Assembly: GCA_019633425.1 (NCBI GenBank)
Contig: WSUB01000159.1
Coordinates: 28,312 to 92,311 of the forward strand
DNA from: Tulasnella sp. 424
Lineage: Eukaryota > Basidiomycota > Agaricomycetes > Cantharellales > Tulasnellaceae
Direction of reading: 5' to 3'
Length of the DNA stretch: 64,000 bases
In this document: piece after piece, positions 46,513-57,097 of the stretch
Numbering within the stretch: the first letter of the stretch is position 1
How the letters are laid out: each line of letters starts with the position of its first letter
The notes under the pieces: model-generated
Told to the model about the DNA's origin: nothing
What the model saw: only the letters and a program-made list of their open reading frames with translations
Database searches by the model: none
Program-made: the position numbers and the translations under genes

Positions 46513-47855
46513 ATGGCAGATTTTGGTACGATCCTACGTTCTCCTCCCGCTCTTTAGGCTGAGATCCGCTCCCACAGAGGAAATAACATTTTACGGGATC
46601 GATGGAGATGAGGCTGAAAACTTTATACGAACTATCCGGAAAAGGTAGAGTGTGGCACTCAAGTAAGGAAACCCAGTACATCATTAACTTGGACGAAACC
46701 AGGGCACACATGGAAGGAAAACAGCGAGATGATGAATGGATAGCTGATTTTGCAGCAATGTGCTTTTCTGGTAATGCCCTTCGGTGGTACGAGACCTTGG
46801 ATGACGATGTACAGCGGGACTGGAGTAAACTGAGGCGGGCTATCCTCGACTGGCTGCCCAACACCGGCTCTAGATCAGTTGTGCCAAGGTAACTTCGGTG
46901 TAATTAATTCATGACTTATCTACTCATCCCCCGTTTTTCAAGTGCTTCTGCGTATGGCGCGTCATCACAGGCTGCTCCTCCCCCCACCCCAGCCCCAGCC
47001 CCATTTCCCCTTTCACCAACCAGCACAACCGCCTTTCTGCAAGAAAGTACGGTACCTTTACTCGAAGGCGTATTTCAAGTCATGTCTATGACTGGTGAAC
47101 CAATGGGATATCTTTCACGGACGATAGATTCCGATGAGACTTTACCAAGAACTATGAGCCTGTATTCTGCCCTCAGAGTTAGGTTTGCCCTATTTCCTGA
47201 TCGACAAACCATTAAAATTCTGGTAATGACCGTGCGCTATTTGTCTCTCCTGACCGTTTACTTATTGGTTCTCCCTTCAGGATTCCCCAGGGAGCGAGCA
47301 ATTCCTTGGATTGACTTGGAGAAATCTAGGCCCTAGCGACTGGAATCGAAGCGACACCTAGTACGTACCAAGTGGATAGCTGTCTGCCGGTCCACTTTAT
47401 TCACATTGTCACCTGACTTTAAGTACAGCGGCCATCGTACCCGTCAGCTTCGTCCCGTCGGAGGGTAGGTGGAAATCAACAAATCGCCAGGACAAAGCTG
47501 CCACCCAGCATCATATCTGGACGTTGTCTCGAGATAGAGCCGCTCAGGCTTGCTTTACAGATATCAGTGGTGGTATGTACATCTCTTTGTGGACGTTGCT
47601 GTATGACGTTGATGTTGGTACAGGAATACATCGGCTGCAATCAGTGGCTTCTAAGGGTGAACGTATCCGTTTTGTACTGGATGTGGATAAATTCATCAAG
47701 AAGGATCCAAATTACACTCAAGTGGCATGTCCTACTTTCGCTATTTCAGTACCTGTGGCAGTCGACCCTGACATCGCATTCCCCCGGTTAGCGTCTCGTG
47801 TTCGTTTCAGACAATTGACTACGCATACAGTACAATCGACATTGTGGTATTCTAA
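46513..47855 (+). CDS. Gag-like protein, paralogue of the gene at 9.3-10.6 kb
   Basis: Eight exons (46513-46525, 46578-46644, 46703-46888, 46943-47222, 47281-47360, 47424-47572, 47624-47786, 47831-47855) sum to about 320 residues. Order of blocks: MADFEEITFYGIDGDEAENF, then a basic IRTIRKRAHMEGKQRDDEW, then ADFAAMCFSGNALRWYET with DWSKLRRAIL (gag-capsid-like helices), a Pro/Ala linker, a beta-rich block (GVFQVMSMTGEPMGYL), SDW, an IWTLSRD block, and FVLDVDKFIKKDPN. Every block has a counterpart in the 9.3-kb gene, with the same 13-nt first exon. The last intron is a guess; without it the frame would run to 48066 and overlap the nitrilase exon on the other strand. No retroelement enzymes or long terminal repeats are seen nearby. 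Function unknown. Confidence 0.6.
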
Positions 47856-47937
47856 ATCCGATGGTTCCTCTATTCATCCTCTTAGCCAGCCTGGAAAGCT
47901 GGCGTTCCGAGAAAGAAGACAAACTGCCTTGTGTCTG

Positions 47938-49056
47938 TCACCAGCCCATAGGCATCTCCCGTCTTACTTTAGCGACATACTCCAGATCTACCTCTGCGAA
48001 GCAAACTTCTGGTTTCCCTGTTTGGGGACATCGCCTGGAAATGGACGAGTTTCGTTTATTTCCTGACTGAGCGCGTTTCACTTTCACTCACGCTACCACA
48101 GTGCCCCATGGGTCTACGATCATTGCGTGCCCATACGACTTTCGTCCAGGGTAGTGCTCCCCCGCTTGCGCACTCGCAAACACATAACACTGGCCTGAAA
48201 TGTAATTGTTGAGCGGAAATACAGCTGCAAGTCTGTTGTCGACTCGCCTTCGATGGCCCGTCCTCGTAGCAGAGCTTCCCAATGGGCAGCCCCAGTGTGC
48301 GGGGCGAAAGCCGATGGGTACGTCAACGCTGTGCAGCCTTTCGACAACAGACCATGGGCAGCGTCAGAGAATCGGAGATCAAAACAAGTCTGGAGCTTAG
48401 AATAGAACCGTTAACTGAAAATCGTCGTGACGCATCCTGGATACAGTGGCCGCTCTTACTCCGAGTGTACCCACTGGGGTAGCTGGGACCGGTTCCGCTG
48501 GGGCCGTACCCGCAACGGTAGTATTGCTCTCCTTTATAGTAGGTCCTTCCGGTGCAAGGTCAACGTCAAAAAGGTGAACCTCAGGGTTGCTATGAGCCGT
48601 CTGTTGCTGAGAGATTGAGGATACTTAGCCCTACCTTACGATACGTAGCCAAAATATCGCCCCCTCCAGATATGACGAGGTTCGTATTATGACATTTCTT
48701 CTCGGCGTCTTTGTCCGAGGTATCGGGTGTTTCGTGTATACAGACGTTGAGCCAAAGACCCAGCTTCTTGGCTTCTTCCCGAAGAGTTTGAACAAATTCG
48801 TTATTTTCGGAATGCACCGGCTTCGAAAGTTTGGGCACATCGGCAGCCGGGGCTATGCTATACACTCAGGTGTAATCTAAGATTTTGTTCCATCGTCGAA
48901 AGACCAAAGAACGTACAAGTCGGCTGCTTCGGGTAGGAAGAGCATTCGGGCCCCTGCAATGCTTGCACGCTCCATCAGGCCCAAAGCTGTCTTCAAGTTT
49001 TGCGCGACAGAGGGTGTTGAAGTCATTTGTGCTACTGCTGCAATTATTGGACCCAT
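47938..49056 (-). CDS. Nit-type carbon-nitrogen hydrolase (nitrilase superfamily)
   Basis: Six exons (49056-48917, 48857-48635, 48579-48460, 48389-48248, 48194-48092, 48034-47938) close to 274 residues, the usual Nit1/Nit2 length. The catalytic triad is complete: Glu43 in FLPEAAD, Lys121 in TYRK, Cys163 in TCFDLRF. Other hallmarks are PSAFAPHTGAAHWEALLRGR, CYVFASAQ and YGHAMIVDPWGTVVA. Intron 4 is a GC-AG intron (GAAG|GCGAGT). The opening MGPIIAAVAQMTSTPSVAQN fits the family strand-1 pattern. The closest functional type is Nit1, which hydrolyses deaminated glutathione; omega-amidase (Nit2) is less likely. Convergent with the gag-like gene, about 80 bases apart. Confidence 0.92.
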
Positions 49057-49491
49057 TTTTTTTTTTCGCCTGAGGGTATCTTGAAGGTGGAGGGAGGTGG
49101 GGAGAGTGGAGGGCCAGGCCGAAGTGGGAATTCAGGAACCAGCCTTGAGGTGAGAATCGTCATGGCCGGCTCCGGTTTCGCACACCTTTTGGTCTCAAGA
49201 CCCTGTCGCCCGCTTACAAGGATAATATATAAAATTCAGATGATCCAGCATTATAAGAAAGCATATGGTATCGTCTACTATCAGCTTTGATATACAGCCC
49301 TGAGGCGAAGACTCCCCCCCGCGCTACTGTAGCGCCTCGATTGATCACCCGTTTGCCTGCTGGCGGCAAACCCGTCCAACGTCTAGCTTCATTAGATTCA
49401 ACGCTACCGCGACGAGTTCAAATATGTTATCCGCGATTATATGCCAATTAGATGGGAAAAGCGAGCCGGCCGACGAAACGTGGAAGCTTTT
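49057..49491. other. Spacer, nitrilase / SLX1
   Basis: About 435 bases, AT-rich near 49210-49260, without a recognisable gene. Confidence 0.45.
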
Positions 49492-51089
49492 TCAATCACT
49501 ACCGTAAATTCCTTCAATGTCAATCATCTCCAGTGAAGTATCCGACTCATCTGAGCTCTCTTGACCCCTATGTGAAACAGAATGCATGCTTCGAGTGCCT
49601 TTTGCTACGGAGGGTACCTTCCGAGGCCGACCGCGCTTCTTCGGAGCCTCTGCAGGCTGGACCGGTTGTGGTGGCTTCGGGGGACGTTGGGGCGGTGAGT
49701 TGACGGGATTATTGGGTTTCTTCCGGGGTTTGGAAGCCCCTCGCTTTTTTGTTGCGACTGGGGGTGAAGTTGTCGCATCCTGGTTGTCGCCAAGGTGGAG
49801 GTTATGCAAAGCAGTCTCTAGACCACCACCCCCCTCCTCGTCGGCGCTTCCTTCCGAGCCGGAGCTTTCTTTTTCAGATAGTTCTTGAGCTTCTTTAGCT
49901 ACCGCATTAACCGCCCCAGCCTTCCTACGATAGCATCCGCGAACGAGGTCGCCCCAAAGAGTCCATTTTCCACAGCCCGGACAGGTTCCCCCTCGTGGAA
50001 CCATACTTTTCATGACAACCTTGTGCGGTGATGAACTCCTGCTTCGATGAAGATGTCGAGGGGAGGGAGGTATTGCATGGTGTTCGGAGGCTTGAAGGAA
50101 TTTTCGTGCAATGCAACTTAAATGAGATACGGACGTGCAACTCCCTTGAGTGCACAATGTAACTTGAAGAGGATCCTACGGTGAAGAAGATCTCCGGGTC
50201 AAAATCCGACTTTATCCGGAATTTTTCGCTATGACGACACACAATTTTGGTGAAAGCTATACTTTCATGACAGCAGTCACACTTGGTCGCCCGAGAAGAG
50301 GCTAGGAGCTTGGACTTCTCTAGGTGCTCGGTTGTGAATTCTCCTGCCATAAAACTATTTAGCCCACTATTTTTCATCTGCGATCAAGGAAAACTCACTG
50401 TCGGTAACGTCAATAGGACCTGTCCGACCACTCCCAACAAGACCGTTTTTGCCGTCAACGCCTTCCATTTCGGAAGATACTTCAACACCTTTAGGTAGTG
50501 ATTGAGAGCTGTCCACAAGCTTCTCCCAAAGCCTAGCTACCTCTTTCGAGTAGAGCTTCACCCTCAATGGCCATGTGTTCCATGGAGGTACTGAGAGCAT
50601 TGTCCGAACTACGCTATGTGGTTCTCAGCTGTGCGGCCATTATCAGGAAGGATTTGTTAAGGCCTTACGCGACTTTGGTCTTGAGCAAGTTTGACGACGA
50701 GTTACTGGTCGGGAATGAATCGCCAACCTTGCCTACAACGTTGCGCAAATGACGAGACGAAGTTGGATGTTGCCAAGCCCATTCAAACTAAAAGAGAACT
50801 GTCAGTTTGAGTAACAGTTTTTGACATAGGGCAAGGGAAGCCCCACCTGCAATGCCGCCAGTTTAGACGGAAACCCGTAGACGTTCATTGTCATGATCCA
50901 TGGTCGGCCATTTCTGGTTTTCCAGGCGCCGGCAGCAAGCTCTCCGTTATGTTGCCGGAGTCGCCTCGGAGGATGCGGTGTACTCCCAACGTATGTCGAG
51001 CGGGCGTTAGGAGACTTGATAGATCTGAGTAGATAGCACGCGTAGAAGGGCTGCAGAGAGGTGACATCGTCAGTTGGGACAATTTCCAA
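49492..51089 (-). CDS. SLX1: Structure-specific endonuclease subunit SLX1 (GIY-YIG)
   Basis: Catalytic partner of SLX4, cutting branched DNA such as Holliday junctions in the nucleus. Five exons (51089-50847, 50787-50669, 50613-50399, 50343-50263, 50162-49492) close to 442 residues. GIY-YIG domain: [49 protein letters not shown] with the catalytic Glu in FEW. The C-terminal zinc domain is rebuilt only when the GTATAG donor at 50262 is used: [20 protein letters not shown], then LSCIARKFL, and CPGCGKW. A further 150-residue tail is acidic, then Pro/Lys-rich, with an AT-hook (KKRGRPRK) near residue 395. The tail lengthens the protein beyond typical SLX1. Divergent with CSN1. Confidence 0.94.
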
Positions 51090-51390
51090 AGCGGTAAGAG
51101 GGACCTCAACCCACAGGGAAAGAGTGATTACGCAAAGTGGACCTAGGGCCCAATGTACTCCTTCTCGCTCTTGGGCGCATTTAGTTTCTGTGTTGACTCG
51201 TACAGCGAGCTGCTACCTCTGTCTTGAGGCACGTCGCGTTCGGGTGGCGGTTGTTGGACGTGAACACTGGTTCGACGCTGACGGAGTTTGTTCGTAAGTC
51301 CGTTGACGCGTGCCCTTAGACTACATCGCAATCTCGACCTCATTCGGTCTCGGGTTACTTTGAACGCCTGCTGCTCGTATTTTGGCGAAA
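51090..51390. promoter_or_regulatory. Bidirectional promoter region, SLX1 / CSN1
   Basis: 301 bases between two divergent starts that serve DNA repair and the signalosome. No clear TATA; no motif called. Confidence 0.45.
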
Positions 51391-53207
51391 ATGACGTCTA
51401 CTCCCGAAGATATCGAGCTCCCAGAGGCTGCACAAACTACCGCGGGTCCTTCGGTCGCCGCCCTCAAAGTTACTGCCGGGCAAGTGGTGGTCGATGAAAA
51501 CCACCCGTTCGATCTGGATGCTTACCTCTCGAGTTACTCCGGTATGCCATGGAAATTCTATCTAGGGGCTGGGTTATCTGACCTCTGTTCATGAATGAAG
51601 GTCGCACGGCGTATATGAGAGCCGTCTTCATTGCCCAACGATGCCCTAGCCTCGCGCCGCAAGCATACCAGACCGCCCTCGCACACCTCGTCCAAGGAGC
51701 TGATGTTCAGTCCTATGTCACCATATTAAGCGCGTATAACTCACTCCCAGGAGCGACTCAAGCACCTCAAGACCAGGAGTACGTCGACAGGACCATCGCC
51801 AACAACACGAAGGAGAAGGACAGGCTAGAAGTTGATCTCAAGACTTATGCCGCAAATATGATCAAAGAAAGCGTCCGAGTAGGCCAATTCGACCCTGAGT
51901 GACTTTGTCAGTTTACTGACGAATTCGCTTCAGCTCAGTCATCGTGAGCTTGGGCGCTACTACTACAGCACGGGCGACTACGCCGCCGCACTCCGCAACC
52001 ACATGAAATCACGCGAATTCTGCACGAATGCCTCACACGTCATTGAAATGTGCATCTCCGTACTTGAAATCCTTCTGGAGCAGCAAAACTACGCCCATTT
52101 GTCGACCTATATCTACAAAGCCGAAACCGCCCTCGATGCGTCGCAGCCAGCCAAGACCAGCAAGCCGGGCAGCACAGGAGCAGGGAGCCCGGAAAGATTA
52201 AAAATACAGGCGAAGCTGGAGTTCGCTAGTGCCATGGCTGAGATGGGTGCTGGGCGGTATGATAAGGCTGCGTACGCATTCTTAAAGATGAAGAACGACT
52301 TGGGCGACTGGAACGGAAAGGTACGACAGAGAGAGATTAAACTCTAATTTAGGGACCGAAGTGCTGAGCTGGATTCTGCAGGTTGTCACTCCAAGCGACA
52401 TCGCGATTTACGGCACCCTCTGCGCTCTCGCGAGTCTATCGCGTTCTGCTATCAAAGCTGCTGTTCTAGAGAGCGAGACCTTTGGGTACTATCTTGAGCA
52501 AGAGCCATACATCCGTGATATTCTCGACGCGTATATGGGAAGCAAATTCAAAGACGTCCTCCTTCTAATGGAGCGCTACTCGGCAAGTCTATTTCACTGC
52601 GTTACCCTTGATATCTCGAGCTGACGAGTACTCCTCCACCTGCCAGGCTCGCCACCTCCTAGACATCCACCTTGCACACCATGTCCCTACCTTAGCCCAG
52701 CAAATCCGTAACCGAGCCCTCGTACTGTACTTCCAACCGTTCGCGACCGTACACCTAGAACGCATGGCCGCTGCATTCGGCATGGAACTGACGGATATGG
52801 AAGCCAACATCGTCAAGTTGATCGAAGAGGGCTTGATCAAGGCCCGTATCGATAGCCAAAACAAGGTCTGTGACATTGGTTGATACCATCCAACCTGGAC
52901 TCAATTGCGAGTGCCGCCATCGTAGATATTGAAGGCCAAAGATCACGATCCGAGGGTCGAGCTGTATAATCGGGCTGTCGCGGCGGGCCTGGAGACAGAA
53001 GCGTCGACCCGCAAACTCTTGTGGAGGATGAAGTTGTGGGTTTACAAACTCACCTGTGGCCTTATTTTACCGCTAATCGTCTTCTCTTGTGCCCTCTTGT
53101 CCAGATTACAAGCTGATATAGTCATTAGAGCACCTAAAGGACAGAGAGGGGACGGCCGACAGGACTCGCTCCAGAGCGGACTGATTGGTTGGGACGATTT
53201 GCAGTAG
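51391..53207 (+). CDS. CSN1: COP9 signalosome subunit 1 (PCI domain)
   Basis: Scaffold subunit of the COP9 signalosome, which removes NEDD8 from cullin-RING ligases. Seven exons (51391-51541, 51601-51878, 51934-52320, 52382-52582, 52647-52865, 52926-53035, 53105-53207) close to 482 residues. Hallmarks: FDLDAYLSSYSGRTAYMRAV at the start; an RPN7-like helical block (IKESVR...RELGRYYYSTGDYAAAL, MCISVLEILLEQQNY); DIAIYGTLCALASLSR; and the PCI domain with FQPFATVHLERMAAAFGMEL and NIVKLIEEGLIKARID. The splice SA/RHLLDIHLAHHV uses a GC donor (TCG|GCAAGT). It is distinguished from proteasome RPN7 by this PCI sequence and by the divergent C-terminus. Confidence 0.92.
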
Positions 53208-53921
53208 CGGAACTACATTTGGAGAGCTATTCTAGCTCCAAATAATTCAAACGAAATTGTTTAAACTCGTGAACACTGAGGGGTCCGCGTGATCGACTGA
53301 AGCCTCTAAGGCCAGCCGCGTCCGGCTTGAGTCAAGACCAAATATCCATCGATGTGCCTGACCTCGGTTTCTATTGATCGATCTAACATTAACACTCGCT
53401 CAAATGATAAATCTATAGCGGCAAGGGACCCAAAGGGATTTCCCCCAGTATAGCATTACTTGGTCATCTCGCGCGCAAGGACGAAAGGCGATTAGTAATA
53501 AGTCCCTGACCGTGCCTCCATCTTATCATGTAATCTTAGCTGCGTTACGTATACCTCTATCCTCTGGGGAGGCTCTGCGGCTGGCCTCCACTGAGACGAA
53601 GGCTTATGCAAGCATGACGCTATTGTGTACCACCTCCATCATCACTAATTGGGAATAGAACCGCGTGTAACCTCTGGGTTCTAAATTAATCCCCTCCACA
53701 TCTCTGATGGTCCGTCTGATGGGTGATACGATCAGAGGGCAAGGCTCACGTCGGTATAGATATCTCCATCATGCGTGGAGATATCGAAACCGACGTGATT
53801 CCCGCGGCGATCCCTGGCCATCATCCACATGTTCAAAAGACCGTTCGAGCAGGAGTTATTTGCGTCAAACTTTTCAGACAAGGCTCCCGAGATCAACAAC
53901 CTCCCTTCCTAAGCACATCTC
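53208..53921. other. Spacer upstream of the MDR enzyme
   Basis: About 710 bases; contains the strong hairpin at 53746-53798 and otherwise no gene that I recognise. Confidence 0.5.
53746..53798. repeat. Inverted repeat: 23-bp arms, 7-base loop
   Basis: The left arm (53746-53768, TCACGTCGGTATAGATATCT and three more bases) and the right arm (53776-53798) are reverse complements except at two positions, around the loop TCATGCG. Ten bases next to the loop pair perfectly. It lies about 125 bases before the start of the MDR gene and could be a cruciform or operator site, a small-RNA precursor, or a miniature foldback element. Confidence 0.85.
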
Positions 53922-55406
53922 ATGTCCACTCTTCCTCAGAAACACCGCGCCGTCGTTGTCAAGGAGGGCGATCCCAGGACCCTCGCCATCGAGGAGCGCG
54001 CCTTACCTCCCCTTCGAGATGATGAGATTCTCGTCAAAGTCAAAGCTGTCACTCTAAACCCGTATGTCTCATGTCCGCCTCTCTTGAATGATCCGTTACT
54101 TATTGCTCCCATGCAGGACCGATTTCAAGCACGTATGGAACTACGCCCAGCTCAAAGCTGGATCTTCGTTTGGTTGTGACTTTGCTGGAGACGTCGCTTA
54201 CGTCGGTAAAGATGTTAAAGGCTGGAGTGTCGGGGATGGCGCTGCCGGGTTCTTGCGAGGCGGTATCCCAAATGACGACAACGGCTCTTTCCAAGAGTAC
54301 GTGAGGGTCCGCCCAGAGCTGGTGCGTTCTTCGTGTTCACCGCACTCAAGAACCTGTCTGGAAGCTGATATTATGCGACTTATGTCCCTTTATAAAGGCG
54401 TGGCATATTCCTAAAGATGTTTTGGCATATGAAGACGCGGCTGCCATGGGTGGCATTGCGCTCTCCACGGTCGCAACCGCTCTTTTCCTCCGCTTAGGAC
54501 TTCCTACACCATGGAATCCCGCCAAGGAGGATACATATGTGAGCAATAATTTTAGCTGACCAGAGAACTGCCGTGCTGACTGAGTTGCTGTAGGTCCTTA
54601 TATGGGCTGGCTCTACCTCCGTCGGTATCTTCGCCAACAAATTTGCCAAACTTTCAGGGCTGAAAGTCGCCACGTAAGTACTGTGCGCAGTGATCAATTT
54701 AAAGTATAGCGTTGACGCACTTCTATTGCGTCTACAGCACGGCATCCCCCAAAAATCACCCTTTGATGAAGGAACTTGGCGTCGATCTCGTGCTTGACTA
54801 CAAGGTATGCAGTCACTTCAATAGCGGATGTGATAATTGTAGCCAACGCTGGGCTCTCGCCACCTTTAGGATCCCGAAGCACCCAAGAAAATTCGGGAAT
54901 GGAGCAAAGGCCAACTCACTCACGCGTTCGATACGATTTCCGAGCATGGAAGCACAAAGCTTGTTGCCGAAGCGTTCGGAGACAAAGGCGGAACTGTAAT
55001 TACTTTGCGTAAGTCAATCACTTCGCTGGCGATATATAGATGGCCTCAATTAACAAGTGTGACTACAGTTCCCGTACAGAAGCCGGACGACGGCTCAGCC
55101 CTTGCGACGCGGGTTGACCCACTTAGGATCTACGTCTACTCCGGACTTGACGTCAGCGATGATCCTCAGTCGGATTACGCTAAATTGACCGAATGGTAGG
55201 GTTGCTCATTTTGAATCCCCGCTCCTTGTGCAGTAACTAATGCACAACTCGGGCGGGACAGGTATACCCAACTCCCCAAGTACGCAAAGGATCTCAAAGT
55301 GATGCCTCTAAAGAGATGGCCCGGTGGATTGGATGCTTTACCGGAGGCTCTCGAGTACCTAAGAGCGGGCAAGACCAGTGCTGAGAAGATTGCTATTACG
55401 CTGTAA
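53922..55406 (+). CDS. Zinc-independent medium-chain dehydrogenase/reductase (enoyl-reductase/quinone-oxidoreductase type)
   Basis: Eight exons (53922-54061, 54117-54321, 54398-54538, 54594-54673, 54738-54804, 54870-55008, 55069-55195, 55262-55406) close to 347 residues. It opens with QKHRAVVVKEGDPRTLAIEE, followed by LKVKAVTLNPTDFKH-like text (read VKVKAVTLNP/TDFKHVWNY), GCDFAGDV, and the nucleotide-binding motif AGSTSVGIFANKFAKLSGL with DLVLDYK. Catalytic-zinc ligands of alcohol dehydrogenases are absent. The family (trans-acting enoyl reductase or toxD-like proteins) uses NADPH to reduce activated double bonds; members occur both in biosynthetic clusters and alone. No polyketide synthase or other cluster gene lies within this window, so the substrate cannot be inferred. 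Confidence 0.9.
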
Positions 55407-55755
55407 ACGGCATAGCTAGCTGGAATGTTGTTGTATCATTTCACGTGTAAATTGGTGATTGTCCAAGTTGTCAACGTGTGATCGGGATGGACCCTTATCG
55501 GAAAAGTCAAAGCGATAGCAAGGTAAATATAGCTCGGGGAAGAATACATAAATAGATAGAAGCACTCGACGGGTAGTCATAAAAGAAGGTATGTACACGG
55601 CATGCCGTGAGTTACAACAGATGGATGCACAACACGGTTCCCAGGTAAGAAAATAATAGAGAGACAACAACCTGTACGTTGCAAGCATTACGGAAACAGT
55701 GGGGGGTAGAGTCGCGGAAAGCACTTCCACAAGTGATCTAGGTCGAAGGTCCAAT

Positions 55756-56575
55756 CTACAGGCCGAGGGCGAAGACGGACGCGCCGAGGGTTATGACACC
55801 AACCACGACGGCCACGCCGGACATCATGACACCGGGAACGGTCATGGTGACGGCACCGTTAGCGGACACTGTGGCAGAAGCTTGCGCAGAAGAGGTTGCA
55901 GCAGCAGCTTTGGAAACGCTTGCAGGGGATGACGTGGATCGGGCCGCGGAAGTCGAGGAGATTGACACGGGAGCAGTCGAAGCTGCAACGCTAGCGGATG
56001 CGGTACCTTGTCCGAAGACAGTTTCGTTATATGCACCCATCATACCTACGAAAAGTCCAATTAGTATGCAGATTTAAGAGTGAAGAAGGATCTACGCAAA
56101 GACTCACCAACGAGAGTGAAACGAGCCGAGAAAGCCGTGAAGGGCCGGCCTGGGTTAGCTGGGTCTTGGAAGCTGAGAGAGGTGAACTTGATGAAGTAGT
56201 AAGGACCGGTAGGGCCGATATGAGGGTCCGTGTGGAAGACGACAGAGCTGTTCTTGCTGACATCGACGCCAGGAGCGGCGACGATATTCTGCAGACAGGT
56301 TTGCTGGAACTGGCCACCAGTGCAGAGATCAACGGTGGAAGCACCAATTTGGGCGAGAAGAGGAGCAACGCCGTCGTCTTTCCAGTTGATTGCGCATTCG
56401 AGGGTCGCAGAGCATTGGTCAGTTGCAATGGGCTTTGTGACCTTTATACGGGCGAAACGAAAAGTCAGTCGCTCTCTCGATTGGGCAGTAGGTTAGTGAA
56501 ATGGCCTACATAAACAGTCGCTAAGACTTGGGAGACGATGGACGTGGCAGCGAGGAGAGTAGCAAAGACACGCAT
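55756..56575 (-). CDS. GPI-anchored Ser/Thr-rich wall protein with KRE9/KNH-like domain
   Basis: Three exons (56575-56510, 56441-56108, 56045-55756) close to 229 residues. Signal peptide MRVFATLLAATSIVSQVLA; the KRE9/KNH-like beta-sandwich domain follows, with INWKDDGVAPLL, TVDLCTGGQFQQTCLQNI, GPTGPYYFIKFTSL and FSARFTLVGMMG; then a Ser/Thr/Ala-rich stalk of about 70 residues and a hydrophobic tail (MSGVAVVVGVITLGASVFAL), fitting a GPI anchor. Homologues take part in cell-wall beta-1,6-glucan assembly or are abundant surface proteins. The intron donor after ATVY is chosen because VTKPIATDQC then continues the domain in frame. Confidence 0.9.
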
Positions 56576-57097
56576 TTTCAAGTCTGGTGGGAATTTGGGT
56601 TTCGACTGAGGGCGAAAAGAGAGTGTGGATGGGACCAAAAAGAAAGTGGGATAGAGAGTGTGAGGGTCGCTTGCAAGAGGCAAGAGGCTAGAGAGCGAGA
56701 GAGCGATGAGCTGGACGTTGAGGACGAGGGAGAAGGAGTTGAAAGGAAAAAGACAGGAGGGGGCGGGAAATTGCGCGGTGTCTGTCGGCTCGGCCCGCTT
56801 GGCCATGTGGCGGAGTTCAAATGGTTGTTAGGCACAAGGCCCTGATAAACGCCGGCCGCGGTAGTTCGGAGCCCTCAAGCGCCGATTGTTTAATTATGGA
56901 TCTTTCCTAATATAGAACTTGCAAACATGTTATTATCGTATGGAAATATTTACATCACGGGGGCTATCTCGAGACGAACAAAACAAGCACAATCTAACAA
57001 ATTCCGCCACCAAACTTGAATCTTCCACCACCACCCCCAAAAGCCTCAACTCGAGCCATTAAAGCCAGCTGGCCATACTCAAGCCATTACATTCCGA
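56576..57097. other. Divergent spacer, wall protein / F-box cluster
   Basis: About 520 bases; the right half is AT-rich. Contains promoters for both sides and no gene. Confidence 0.45.

Noticed and set aside
47524..48066. Gag-like reading frame running without a break to 48066
   Set aside because: It would overlap the well-supported last exon of the nitrilase; an intron at 47787-47830 gives an earlier stop. Kept only as a finding.
53922..55406. Secondary-metabolite gene cluster around the MDR reductase
   Set aside because: Neighbours are CSN1 and a wall protein; no synthase, P450, transporter or regulator is adjacent.
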